Shown in pieces: positions 1 through 5,763 of a stretch of DNA of 5,815 bases (its first letter is position 1; each line of letters begins with the position of its first letter). The stretch spans positions 1 to 5,815 of the forward strand of contig CAZHRR010000145.1 of assembly GCA_964534955.1 (NCBI GenBank), in the 5' to 3' direction. Below the pieces are notes generated by a model. That model had not been told where the DNA came from. It was given only the letters and a program-made list of their open reading frames with translations, and ran no database searches. The position numbers and the translations under genes are program-made. The DNA is from UBA2128 sp964534955. Lineage in GTDB: Bacteria; Fidelibacterota; Marinisomatia; Marinisomatales; UBA2128.

Positions 1-84
1 AAAGGAGGGCGGGCAGACAGATTTTATGATATGTTTGCATTTTTATTTACCTCGTTTATAAAGGGCATACCTACCCGCTCCCGA

Positions 85-100
85 TCCGCCAGCTGGCGGA
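85..100. repeat. 16-bp perfect palindrome in a GC-rich intergenic repeat
   Basis: TCCGCCAGCTGGCGGA is its own reverse complement. The flanks extend the symmetry imperfectly: CCCGCTCCC at 74-82 opposite GGGCAGGCGGG at 103-113, giving a hairpin-like element of about 40 bases. It is much more GC-rich than its surroundings and lies in non-coding DNA. It resembles the dispersed palindromic intergenic elements common in bacterial genomes. A related GC-rich hairpin occurs at 5423-5459 and a possible truncated copy at the left edge (GGCGGGCAG at 8-16). Confidence 0.6.
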
Positions 101-223
101 GAGGGCAGGCGGGAACGCCCTACCCATTTTAGGTGATTACTTTCAACCCAGCTCTGTGCACAGCATCCTGTGGAAAGGACTGGGCTACGGAAATAAATCT
201 TAACGCCGGCTGTTCTCTTTTAT

Positions 224-285
224 CACCACAATAAATTGTGGTGTTATTCCGAAAGAATTCCTCTCTACCATTATATATTGTGGTG
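224..285. repeat. Small hairpin plus a second copy of its right arm
   Basis: CACCACAA (224-231) and TTGTGGTG (236-243) form a perfect 8-bp stem with a 4-base loop. TTGTGGTG recurs exactly at 278-285, so the left arm could pair with either copy. It lies in the gene-free stretch beyond the TPR terminator. No function is evident and chance is possible. Confidence 0.35.
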
Positions 286-309
286 GTTCTTAATCTTCAT
301 ATGGTATTA

Positions 310-340
310 AGCACCCAGCACTACTAAAGTGCCGGGTACT
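310..340 (-). terminator. Likely 3' hairpin/terminator of the TPR gene
   Basis: Bases 310-322 and 328-340 form a 13-bp stem with a 5-base loop, about 40 bases past the TPR stop codon. Read as minus-strand RNA, all 13 positions pair, eleven as Watson-Crick and two as G-U. Read as plus-strand RNA, the same two positions become A-C mismatches. This asymmetry points to a role in the minus-strand transcript. The bases that follow (TTAATACC in RNA sense) are only weakly U-rich, so it may be an RNA-stabilising 3' hairpin rather than a strong intrinsic terminator. Confidence 0.55.
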
Positions 341-378
341 TCTATTAATTTTAAAAGTTAATCCGCAGAAAGTGCAGC

Positions 379-1986
379 TTAAGACTTACCCCGGTTGGCT
401 ATGATAAGCCACCCCTGGGCGCTATTATCATCCGGTTGAATGAGGAGGCTTTTCTGCCAGGCGGCAGTTGCCATTTCTCTCTCATCCATGTGCCAATAGG
501 TAATACCGAGACCATTGTAGTGTTCATAGTCTCTTGGATCAATATCAATGGCGTCCTGATAAGCACGGAGAGCTTCCCTGTAAAGACCGTGTTCACGATA
601 ATATTCACCGGAAGTCCGCAATGCCTTGGACAGCCAGTCGCGGGAATTGGGATTAACAGATAATGCATTGGCAAAAGCTTGGCGACCTAAATCCGTATAT
701 CCACTGCGATTGTATTCTTTACTCATGATATAGTACACCTGAGGTAGAAGAACACGTACATCCGGGTGATTGGGTGCGTAAATCAGAAGATCTTCCCACG
801 CTGCAGCGGCTTTGCTCCATTCATACGCTTTGAAGTAACTCAATCCCTGCTTGAACCTTAAATCGGAATCCTGCGGTACAATGGGCAATACATTGTCATA
901 CGTGACAGCTGCATAGAGGAAATTCCCCTGACCATAATAGAGATCTCCTAAAGCGACAGCAGCGGTAGGATCATTCCTATCCAGAGAAACGCTGGTTTTA
1001 TAGGATTTCTTTGCTCGCTCTATTTCACCCAGATTCTCGTAAGCACGACCCTCCAGATAGGGAAAGACATGGTTGTCGGGATAACGGGATACACCATCGC
1101 TTGCCAGAGAAAGTGCTTCATCATGTGAACCACGGTTCAGGCTCTCCCGGACAAGATTCAGCAGACTGGCTGGGCCTTCCGGCTCTCTAACCGCGGCTTT
1201 GCCGTAGAGGTCCTGCGCCATCTTATCGCCCTGTGGCTCCCCGGAATAGAGTGCCAGGGCATTGATGGTACCTATGTGATTCGGATTAATTTCCAGCGCT
1301 TCCTCATAAGCAAAACGGGCTTTGTGGTGCTGACCCATTTTCGAAAACAGTGAACCGAGGAAATAGTGGTAATTTGCATTGGACGGATTACTTCCGATCA
1401 ACCGGAGATAAATATCCTTGGCTTTTGAATATAGCCCTTTCCGTTCATATTCAAGAGCCAGCTCACGCTGTGCAAGAACACTCTCCGGCTGTTCTGCTGC
1501 ACGCTGCTCTACTTGCTGAAGCCTATCTCCGGCAGGACGAACTGTCTTTTCTGGAAGTGAAGGTTTGAGACCATGAAGCGCCTTATCCATTCGACGCATA
1601 CTGACATCGAGATCGTGAGTCAGCTTGAAAATATCATCGGAAACCTGATATACGCTGCGAGTTTTTACGGGAGCTGCTTTTTTCTTGGCAGCCTTTTTCT
1701 TCTTAGCTGCTTTCTTCTTGGGAGCTTTCTTCTTAGAAGGTTTTTTCTTCTTGCTTTTTGTTGGTTTTTTCTTTTGCTTCGGTTTCTTTTTCCTGGAAGA
1801 CTTCTTCTTTGTGCCTTTAGTAGATTTCTTTTTAGGAGCACCCTTCTTTTTTTTCTTCTTCTTTTTCTTATCCTGAACAGTTAAGGGTGCTTCAGAGGCG
1901 CTTGAATACAGAGAAGGAGCCGGGAACATGCCCAGCATTAATAGGTAAACCAGAAGACGTGTCAGATATTTGGTGACTGTGTTCAA
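379..1986 (-). CDS. Exported TPR-repeat protein with lysine-rich N-terminal segment
   Basis: The gene encodes 535 residues. Residues 1-30 look like a signal peptide: Lys6 and Arg10, then a hydrophobic stretch LLVYLLMLGMF, with likely cleavage near Ser28-Ala30. No lipobox cysteine is present, so a periplasmic or otherwise exported soluble protein is inferred. Residues 40-108 are a low-complexity basic tract with 42 lysines in 69 residues, including nine in a row at 40-48 and KKAAKKK-type words resembling eukaryotic histone H1 tails. Residues about 155-180 are a short helical linker. From about 170 to 525 runs a TPR array with recognisable units such as YSKAKDIYLRLIGSNPSN, HKARFAYEEALEINPNH, YREALRAYQDAIDIDPRDY and MATAAWQKSLLIQPDD. 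The start is TTG at 1986, chosen because it supplies the complete signal peptide and has GAGG five bases upstream. The gene is divergent from the AMIN-like gene. TPR arrays bind partner proteins; the partner and precise role are unknown. Confidence 0.9.
   Translation of the reverse strand: MNTVTKYLTRLLVYLLMLGMFPAPSLYSSASEAPLTVQDKKKKKKKKKGAPKKKSTKGTKKKSSRKKKPKQKKKPTKSKKKKPSKKKAPKKKAAKKKKAAKKKAAPVKTRSVYQVSDDIFKLTHDLDVSMRRMDKALHGLKPSLPEKTVRPAGDRLQQVEQRAAEQPESVLAQRELALEYERKGLYSKAKDIYLRLIGSNPSNANYHYFLGSLFSKMGQHHKARFAYEEALEINPNHIGTINALALYSGEPQGDKMAQDLYGKAAVREPEGPASLLNLVRESLNRGSHDEALSLASDGVSRYPDNHVFPYLEGRAYENLGEIERAKKSYKTSVSLDRNDPTAAVALGDLYYGQGNFLYAAVTYDNVLPIVPQDSDLRFKQGLSYFKAYEWSKAAAAWEDLLIYAPNHPDVRVLLPQVYYIMSKEYNRSGYTDLGRQAFANALSVNPNSRDWLSKALRTSGEYYREHGLYREALRAYQDAIDIDPRDYEHYNGLGITYWHMDEREMATAAWQKSLLIQPDDNSAQGWLIIANRGKS
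1663..1869 (-). repeat. Lysine-codon low-complexity tract (H1-like tail) inside the TPR gene
   Basis: This stretch encodes residues 40-108 of the TPR protein and reads as almost pure polypyrimidine on the plus strand. It consists mostly of AAG and AAA codons with interspersed Ala, Pro, Ser and Thr. The mixture of both Lys codons and the irregular spacing argue against recent expansion of a single short unit, although slippage in such tracts is likely. It also creates spurious Phe/Leu-rich open frames on the opposite strand. Confidence 0.9.
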
Positions 1987-2094
1987 GGGAACCTCGGTGA
2001 GTAAATATACAATGATGAACGGAAAATTGAATCAATATTTTTATATTCAAACCACACCAATTACATCATTTTCAATATCGCCATCGAAATAACC
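1987..2094. promoter_or_regulatory. Divergent intergenic region with AT-rich dyad
   Basis: These 108 bases separate the TTG start of the minus-strand TPR gene from the GTG start of the plus-strand AMIN-like gene, so they must carry signals for one or both. A dyad TTGAAT (2027-2032) and ATTCAA (2045-2050) surrounds an AT-rich centre that itself contains AATAT and ATATT. GAGG at five bases before the TTG is a plausible ribosome-binding site for the TPR gene. No clear Shine-Dalgarno is visible before the GTG at 2095, which is common in FCB bacteria. No convincing -35/-10 pair could be assigned on either strand. Confidence 0.45.
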
Positions 2095-2742
2095 GTGTTG
2101 ACTCAGAAAAAACACTCTTCTTGCCAACTACTGATAATAGCCATTTTCCTATCGTTCTGTTCACCTTTTCTTAGAGCAGATGTTGAAGAACAGGCGGCCC
2201 AAATTCAGAGTGTCTCCATATCTCAAAAAGCGAACGGAACCATCATCAGGATAACGACTGACGGAAAACCTCCTAATGATGTTACAGCCTGGGAAGCTGC
2301 TAACGGATGGTTCTATATCACACTAATCGGCTGCCGCATAGATACAACTATCGAGAACCCGTTTATCGAAACCGGTATTGTGACCGATTTTCAATCTCTG
2401 CAGCTGGAAGAATCGGTTCAGTTGAGCTTCCGCCTCTCAGAAAAACCTTCCGCCTTTAATATTCTTGATAACAGCAAAGATGAAATCCTCATTACAATGC
2501 GCCTTCCTGTGGGTGAAACGTTAGCCATAGTTGAAAGCGGTAATCTCCTGGAAGTACAACCCGCAAAACCAAATCCGATGTCATATCTGGTGATGGCTAC
2601 CGGCGGCGGTTTGATCATCAAAGGGGTGGCAGATTCAAGAACCATTGACTTCCTCGCCGGAGCGGCTGTACTCGTGGGCGGATACCTGTGGATGAAGTCA
2701 TCTCCCACACCTGAATCTGACAAGGACAAGTCTGGTCCGTGA
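2095..2742 (+). CDS. Exported AMIN-domain-like protein with hydrophobic C-terminus
   Basis: The gene encodes 215 residues from a GTG start that gives a complete signal peptide: Lys5-Lys6, hydrophobic LLIIAIFLSF at 12-21, probable cleavage after LRA at 28. Residues about 36-138 are a beta-rich segment (VSISQKANGTIIRITTDG, then GWFYITLIGCRID, then SVQLSFRLSEK) with the pattern of AMIN domains. These occur in periplasmic amidases and secretin-type proteins and bind cell-wall or envelope components. Residues about 163-177 and 184-200 are hydrophobic and glycine-rich, suggesting one or two membrane-associated segments, followed by a short polar tail. The stop overlaps the start of the metalloprotease gene (GTGA), so the two are probably co-translated. 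The AMIN assignment is by pattern and moderately secure; the molecular role is unknown, though envelope anchoring or support of secretion is plausible. Confidence 0.8.
   Translation: MLTQKKHSSCQLLIIAIFLSFCSPFLRADVEEQAAQIQSVSISQKANGTIIRITTDGKPPNDVTAWEAANGWFYITLIGCRIDTTIENPFIETGIVTDFQSLQLEESVQLSFRLSEKPSAFNILDNSKDEILITMRLPVGETLAIVESGNLLEVQPAKPNPMSYLVMATGGGLIIKGVADSRTIDFLAGAAVLVGGYLWMKSSPTPESDKDKSGP
2739..2742 (+). promoter_or_regulatory. GTGA stop-start overlap (translational coupling)
   Basis: The GTG start of the metalloprotease and the TGA stop of the AMIN-like gene share bases 2740-2741. This arrangement usually means ribosomes terminating on the first gene reinitiate on the second, which would fix expression of the two exported proteins together. 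The preceding bases CAAGGACAAG include AAGGA as a possible ribosome-binding site. Confidence 0.75.
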
Positions 2743-4547
2743 AATCCTGCAAATCCATAGCATTTCTCTTACTAGGAGTATGTTGTCTTTCTGCTGCTGA
2801 TGACCTATCCCGGCTGAAGCAGCTTTACGACAAAGGCGAGCTATCCCGGGATGAGTGGATTGTGGAAAGTGTCCGACGACTCACTACTGAAACCAAACAG
2901 ATAAGTCATGAACCCATCAAGTGTGGAACTCACGTTATTCAGAGTCTGCGCCGGAATTACCATTTACTCTCTCCCTTAGCACAGGACCGTCTGGCTACTT
3001 TGGGTGTCAGGACATTTGGTGAGCATGCTGGTCTGTCGCGCCCTACCGGACTGGATGAGACACATGATATAAATAATTATCGAATCCACTACACAATCTC
3101 CGGAAATGATGCCGTAGATGCAACCGACTCCGATATGGACGGTACACCGGATTACATCGATATCATCGCTGCTACACTCACTACAGTAGATTCACTGGAA
3201 TTGGACGAGTACAAATTCAGCATCCCGCCCTCAGACAACTGGTACTCAGATAACGGTGGAGATGGAAAGTATGATATCTATGTCAAATCCCTTTCGTGGG
3301 GATTGTACGGCTACGTCAATCCAGAGTTCAAGGCAAATTCGTATAGTGGTGACAACGAAAATACCACTCGAGTAGAGACAAACGCCTACACCAGCTACAT
3401 GGTCCTGAGGAACAACTACAGCGGTTTCCCCACATCGGAAACCGAGAGTCTGCAGGTAACAGTAGCCCACGAGTTCTTCCACGCAATCCAGTTCGGCTAC
3501 GACGGTCGGGAAGCAACATGGATGATGGAAGCGACAGCAACCTGGATGGAAGATGAGGTGTTCGACGATATCAACGACAACTATCAGTATCTGCTCGACT
3601 GGTTTGCAGATCCTGGCTCAGCCCTGGATTTTGACAGCAGCGAAAGATGGTACGGAAGCTTCATATTTTTCCGCTATTTGTCCGAGCATTTGGGTGGATC
3701 AGAAACCATCCGCCGCATCTTCGATAAAAGTGTAGAGCACAACAGTAATGCATACGATTTCAGCATTCAAACCATTGATGAAGCCCTTGACTCCCTTGGC
3801 GTCTCTTTCGAAGAAGGATTAACAGCCATGGCTATCGCTAATCAGGTTCTCTCTTCCCGTATTTCATTTGGGGATTACAGTTACGAAGAGGCCGAAGATT
3901 ACCGGGCTTATGGCATCCAGCCACACTACGAGGAAAGTATCCTTTTAACGACTGATGAATACACTATTTCGTACGAGGAAAGTAGTCTCATGCGGAACGC
4001 CAGCCACAACATCGAACTGGTCGGACTGAACAGTCCCATGGACGCAGTATTCTCCCCGACGACGGATTTGTACGGTGAAGATTTGATGACTGCCCTGTGC
4101 GTCATCCAGACACCGTCTGATGGTGTGTTAGTCTATGGCATCGGTACTTCAGAAACGACTATCCCCATCCCCAGCGATGCCGATTCGGTAGCTGTTGTTA
4201 TTGTCACTGAAAACGAACCTGATGCCGACTTCACCTATTCCCTCACCATTACTCCAGAGATTCCCCTACCTTCCGAAATCACACTTCTGCAGAACTTCCC
4301 CAACCCTGCAAACGGCGAAACTACTATCCGGTTCTTCCTGCCGGAAAAGAAAGATAATGCAACTCTTACTATCTATGATCTGCTAGGAAGAAGGACAAAG
4401 CAAATTACAGTGCCATCACCTAGAACGGGCTTTAATGATGTTACTCTGAATATGGGAAGTATTGCCAGCGGAGCGTATGTAATTCAGCTAAAGTCGGGCT
4501 CAGTGAAGGAGGCGCGGGTGATTTCGGTGGTGAAAGGGAGTGAATAG
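2739..4547 (+). CDS. Secreted HExxH metalloprotease (MXAN_6640-like) with T9SS sorting domain
   Basis: The gene encodes 602 residues. A signal peptide spans 1-19 (Lys2, Lys5, hydrophobic IAFLLLGVCCLSA). Asp-rich loops follow: DSDMDGTPD (130-138), resembling a calcium-binding thrombospondin type 3 loop, and DNGGDGKYD (171-179). The zinc motif HEFFH lies at 244-248, with Glu245 the expected catalytic base. It is followed by WMMEATATWMED (261-272), where Glu264 or Glu271 could be the third ligand. WYGSFIFFRYL (304-314) is also typical of this putative metalloprotease family. Residues about 407-505 look like a beta-sandwich module. Residues about 510-602 are a T9SS type A sorting domain (LLQNFPNPANGETTIRF, then IYDLLGRR, then SGAYVIQL). 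The protein is inferred to be exported by Sec, passed through T9SS and released or anchored at the surface. The GTG start overlaps the upstream stop by 4 bp. The substrate is unknown. Confidence 0.9.
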   Translation: MKSCKSIAFLLLGVCCLSAADDLSRLKQLYDKGELSRDEWIVESVRRLTTETKQISHEPIKCGTHVIQSLRRNYHLLSPLAQDRLATLGVRTFGEHAGLSRPTGLDETHDINNYRIHYTISGNDAVDATDSDMDGTPDYIDIIAATLTTVDSLELDEYKFSIPPSDNWYSDNGGDGKYDIYVKSLSWGLYGYVNPEFKANSYSGDNENTTRVETNAYTSYMVLRNNYSGFPTSETESLQVTVAHEFFHAIQFGYDGREATWMMEATATWMEDEVFDDINDNYQYLLDWFADPGSALDFDSSERWYGSFIFFRYLSEHLGGSETIRRIFDKSVEHNSNAYDFSIQTIDEALDSLGVSFEEGLTAMAIANQVLSSRISFGDYSYEEAEDYRAYGIQPHYEESILLTTDEYTISYEESSLMRNASHNIELVGLNSPMDAVFSPTTDLYGEDLMTALCVIQTPSDGVLVYGIGTSETTIPIPSDADSVAVVIVTENEPDADFTYSLTITPEIPLPSEITLLQNFPNPANGETTIRFFLPEKKDNATLTIYDLLGRRTKQITVPSPRTGFNDVTLNMGSIASGAYVIQLKSGSVKEARVISVVKGSE

Positions 4548-4595
4548 GGTTAACAATAGCGTTCTAAGACGCTGACATGTGTTCACTGAACGATA

Positions 4596-4952
4596 TTAGC
4601 TTCTTTCTTCATCCATATCTTTTAGAATATTATTGATCCCTGGGAGAAGTCTTGGTATTTCTTCTTTTGCTATATTCCAAACAATGTCGATGTTAACTCC
4701 GAAATATTGGTGTATCAGTTTGTCTCTTGTTCCAGCAATACGCTTCCAAGGTATATCAGTATTATCATTCTTTACTTTTTCAGACATAGCCTTTACAGCT
4801 TCTCCCATGATTTCAATATTTCTGATTACGGCATCTTAGGACTTGTAGTCTTGTGAGAAATCTCCATATTCCATATCGTGAGTATAGGAAACAATTCTCT
4901 CCATGCTCTCTTTGATATCTCGAATCAAATCAACGTTTTTTCGTTTAGACAT
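4596..4952 (-). pseudogene. hepT: HepT-like HEPN toxin (DUF86), interrupted by in-frame TAA
   Basis: HepT proteins are HEPN-fold toxins of type VII toxin-antitoxin systems, acting as ribonucleases and silenced by AMPylation by MntA. Reading from ATG at 4952 gives 38 residues ending FSQDYKS, then TAA (4838-4836). The same frame continues with DAVIRNIEIMGEAVKAMS to a TAA stop at 4598-4596. With the stop read through, the product would be about 118 residues, near normal family length. Relatives usually have Gln before DAV, so a single CAA-to-TAA change explains the break. The catalytic RX4HXY motif (RDKLIHQY, read-through residues 76-83) lies after the stop. The start overlaps the MntA-like stop by 8 bp. 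The downstream part can be read from ATG at 4808 as 70 residues, but without the first helices and without a visible ribosome-binding site. Pseudogenisation is the likeliest reading; a sequencing error or reinitiation are alternatives. Confidence 0.85.
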
Positions 4953-5241
4953 AGACAATATTCTTTTTTATGTCATCAGCGATTTCTTTGATTCTGATAT
5001 TTTCAATACCTTCTTCAGTCAAGACATCTACTTTTGTTTGAAATAGATTTTCCAAGTACTCCACAAGCTCGATAAATTTCAAGCCAATTGGTTTTCTAAG
5101 TTTAACTACTACATCGATATCACTCCCTTCTCCTTCGGTTTCTATTGCAACAGAGCCAAAAATACCTATTCTTTCAACTCCAAATTCATCCGAAAGATAG
5201 GGATACTTTTCCTTAATTAATTCGAGCGTTGATTTGCGCAT
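4945..5241 (-). CDS. mntA: MntA-like minimal nucleotidyltransferase antitoxin
   Basis: The gene encodes 98 residues. The minimal nucleotidyltransferase signature GSx10DxD is intact: Gly29-Ser30, then Asp41 and Asp43 in SDIDVVV. A further acidic residue Asp72 in KVDVL is in the usual place for the third metal-binding Asp. In the characterised MntA/HepT pairs, the antitoxin transfers AMP to the Tyr of the toxin's RX4HXY motif, and this gene has the residues expected for that. It comes first in the operon, and its TAA stop overlaps the HepT start by 8 bp. The ATG at 5241 has a purine-rich AAGAAG a few bases upstream. The coding region is AT-rich compared with the metalloprotease gene (18 G+C in 60 at 4961-5020 versus 34 in 60 at 3421-3480), which suggests acquisition by transfer. 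It appears functional although its toxin is broken. Confidence 0.9.
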   Translation of the reverse strand: MRKSTLELIKEKYPYLSDEFGVERIGIFGSVAIETEGEGSDIDVVVKLRKPIGLKFIELVEYLENLFQTKVDVLTEEGIENIRIKEIADDIKKNIVYV

Positions 5242-5296
5242 TGTCTTCTTTTTTTCTATTTCAATATTTTCTTCTGTGGCTTTCCATCAATTTCAG

Positions 5297-5323
5297 AGTA
5301 TACCACGCATTAATAATCTATTA
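5297..5323 (-). promoter_or_regulatory. Candidate promoter/operator of the MntA-HepT operon
   Basis: On the minus strand TATACT (5302-5297) matches a -10 box at five of six positions and would give a leader of about 50 bases before the MntA start. The -35 region is poor. A short inverted repeat, TAATA-ATC-TATTA, lies just upstream at 5311-5323 and would sit between the -35 and -10 boxes, a plausible operator position. In AT-rich DNA such matches arise easily by chance. Confidence 0.35.
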
Positions 5324-5422
5324 CGAACCTAATAAGCTTTCAATTAACTCAAAACTAAAATCTGGATTCACCTTCTGCATCCCCCCCTCACCTTTATCCC
5401 TGTATGCACTGTCGATACGACA

Positions 5423-5459
5423 GGCAGGCTCTCTCCCGCCTGACCGATGGCGGGCAGGC
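5423..5459. repeat. GC-rich intergenic hairpin repeat
   Basis: CCCGCC (5435-5440) and GGCGGG (5449-5454) form a stem around an 8-base loop, bounded by direct copies of GGCAGGC at 5423-5429 and 5453-5459. The GC-rich composition and the words GCCTGCC and CCCGCC resemble the palindromic element near base 90, in inverted orientation, so both may belong to one dispersed intergenic repeat family. No coding function is supported. Confidence 0.5.
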
Positions 5460-5569
5460 ACTAGGGGAGTGGAGTCTTAGCGAACGGCTTCCATAGCTTA
5501 AGCTACTATGATCTTCTTCCCACAGGGTCTGCGACAAGAATCGGAGATTCCAAGGGCTGGAATTTGACC

Positions 5570-5592
5570 TTCTCCCCATTGTGGGGGGAGAA
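5570..5592. repeat. Hairpin of CTCCCC/GGGGAG type
   Basis: TTCTCCCC (5570-5577) pairs with GGGGAGAA (5585-5592) over an 8-bp stem with a 7-base loop. The plus-strand tail is a run of A rather than T, and on the minus strand the T-run lies before the hairpin, so it does not look like an intrinsic terminator in either direction. It probably belongs to another intergenic repeat type. Confidence 0.45.
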
Positions 5593-5711
5593 AAAATGAT
5601 AGGGTAGTATTTGGGAACCGTTACCGTGACAAAACCGATATCTAAGGGAGACTTCTTAATCATAAGTCAATTGATCAAATATTGTCAGGAAAACTTTCTC
5701 CAAACCACACA

Positions 5712-5763
5712 AACCCTCAAGGTTTTTCTACGAAGGAATCCCCTCGGGAGAACCTTGAGGGTT
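5712..5763. repeat. Perfect 13-bp inverted repeat near right edge
   Basis: AACCCTCAAGGTT (5712-5724) and AACCTTGAGGGTT (5751-5763) are exact reverse complements. In plus-strand RNA the stem could extend inward by about five more pairs through U-G wobbles (5725-5729 with 5746-5750). The bases after it, CTCTTACG, are only moderately U-rich. The right half can alternatively fold on itself (AGAACC at 5749-5754 with GGTTCT at 5760-5765). It could be a terminator of a gene outside the window, an attenuator-like fold or a repeat end. Confidence 0.5.

Larger units (their letters stand above)
1..378. other. Gene-free left intergenic region
   Basis: No open frame with protein-like composition is seen on either strand. 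Besides the palindrome near 90, the hairpin at 224-243 and the probable TPR terminator at 310-340, there is a short dyad CTGTGCACAG at 154-163 flanked by CCCAG (147-151) and CTGGG (180-184). No promoter or RNA gene could be recognised. Confidence 0.6.

Noticed and set aside
1573..1884. Phe/Leu-rich open frames on the plus strand that look like membrane proteins
   Set aside because: They are the antisense reading of the lysine-codon tract in the TPR gene, where AAG/AAA codons read as CTT/TTT, and have no independent support.
2739..2800. Lipoprotein signal in the metalloprotease (LLGVCC)
   Set aside because: Val precedes the first Cys where a small residue is required, and a normal LSA-A cleavage site follows. 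Surface delivery is better explained by the sorting domain.
4558..4573. AGCGT and ACGCT hairpin as a terminator between the convergent protease and HepT genes
   Set aside because: The stem is only five base pairs and no T-run follows on either strand.
4836..4838. TAA read as Gln through an alternative genetic code or suppression
   Set aside because: TAA is used as the genuine stop of the TPR gene, of MntA and of HepT itself, so recoding genome-wide is unlikely.
5394..5663. An 89-residue open frame on the minus strand
   Set aside because: It runs through the GC-rich hairpin repeats, has Ser/Arg/Pro-rich composition without domain features, and has no neighbouring operon context, so it is most likely spurious.
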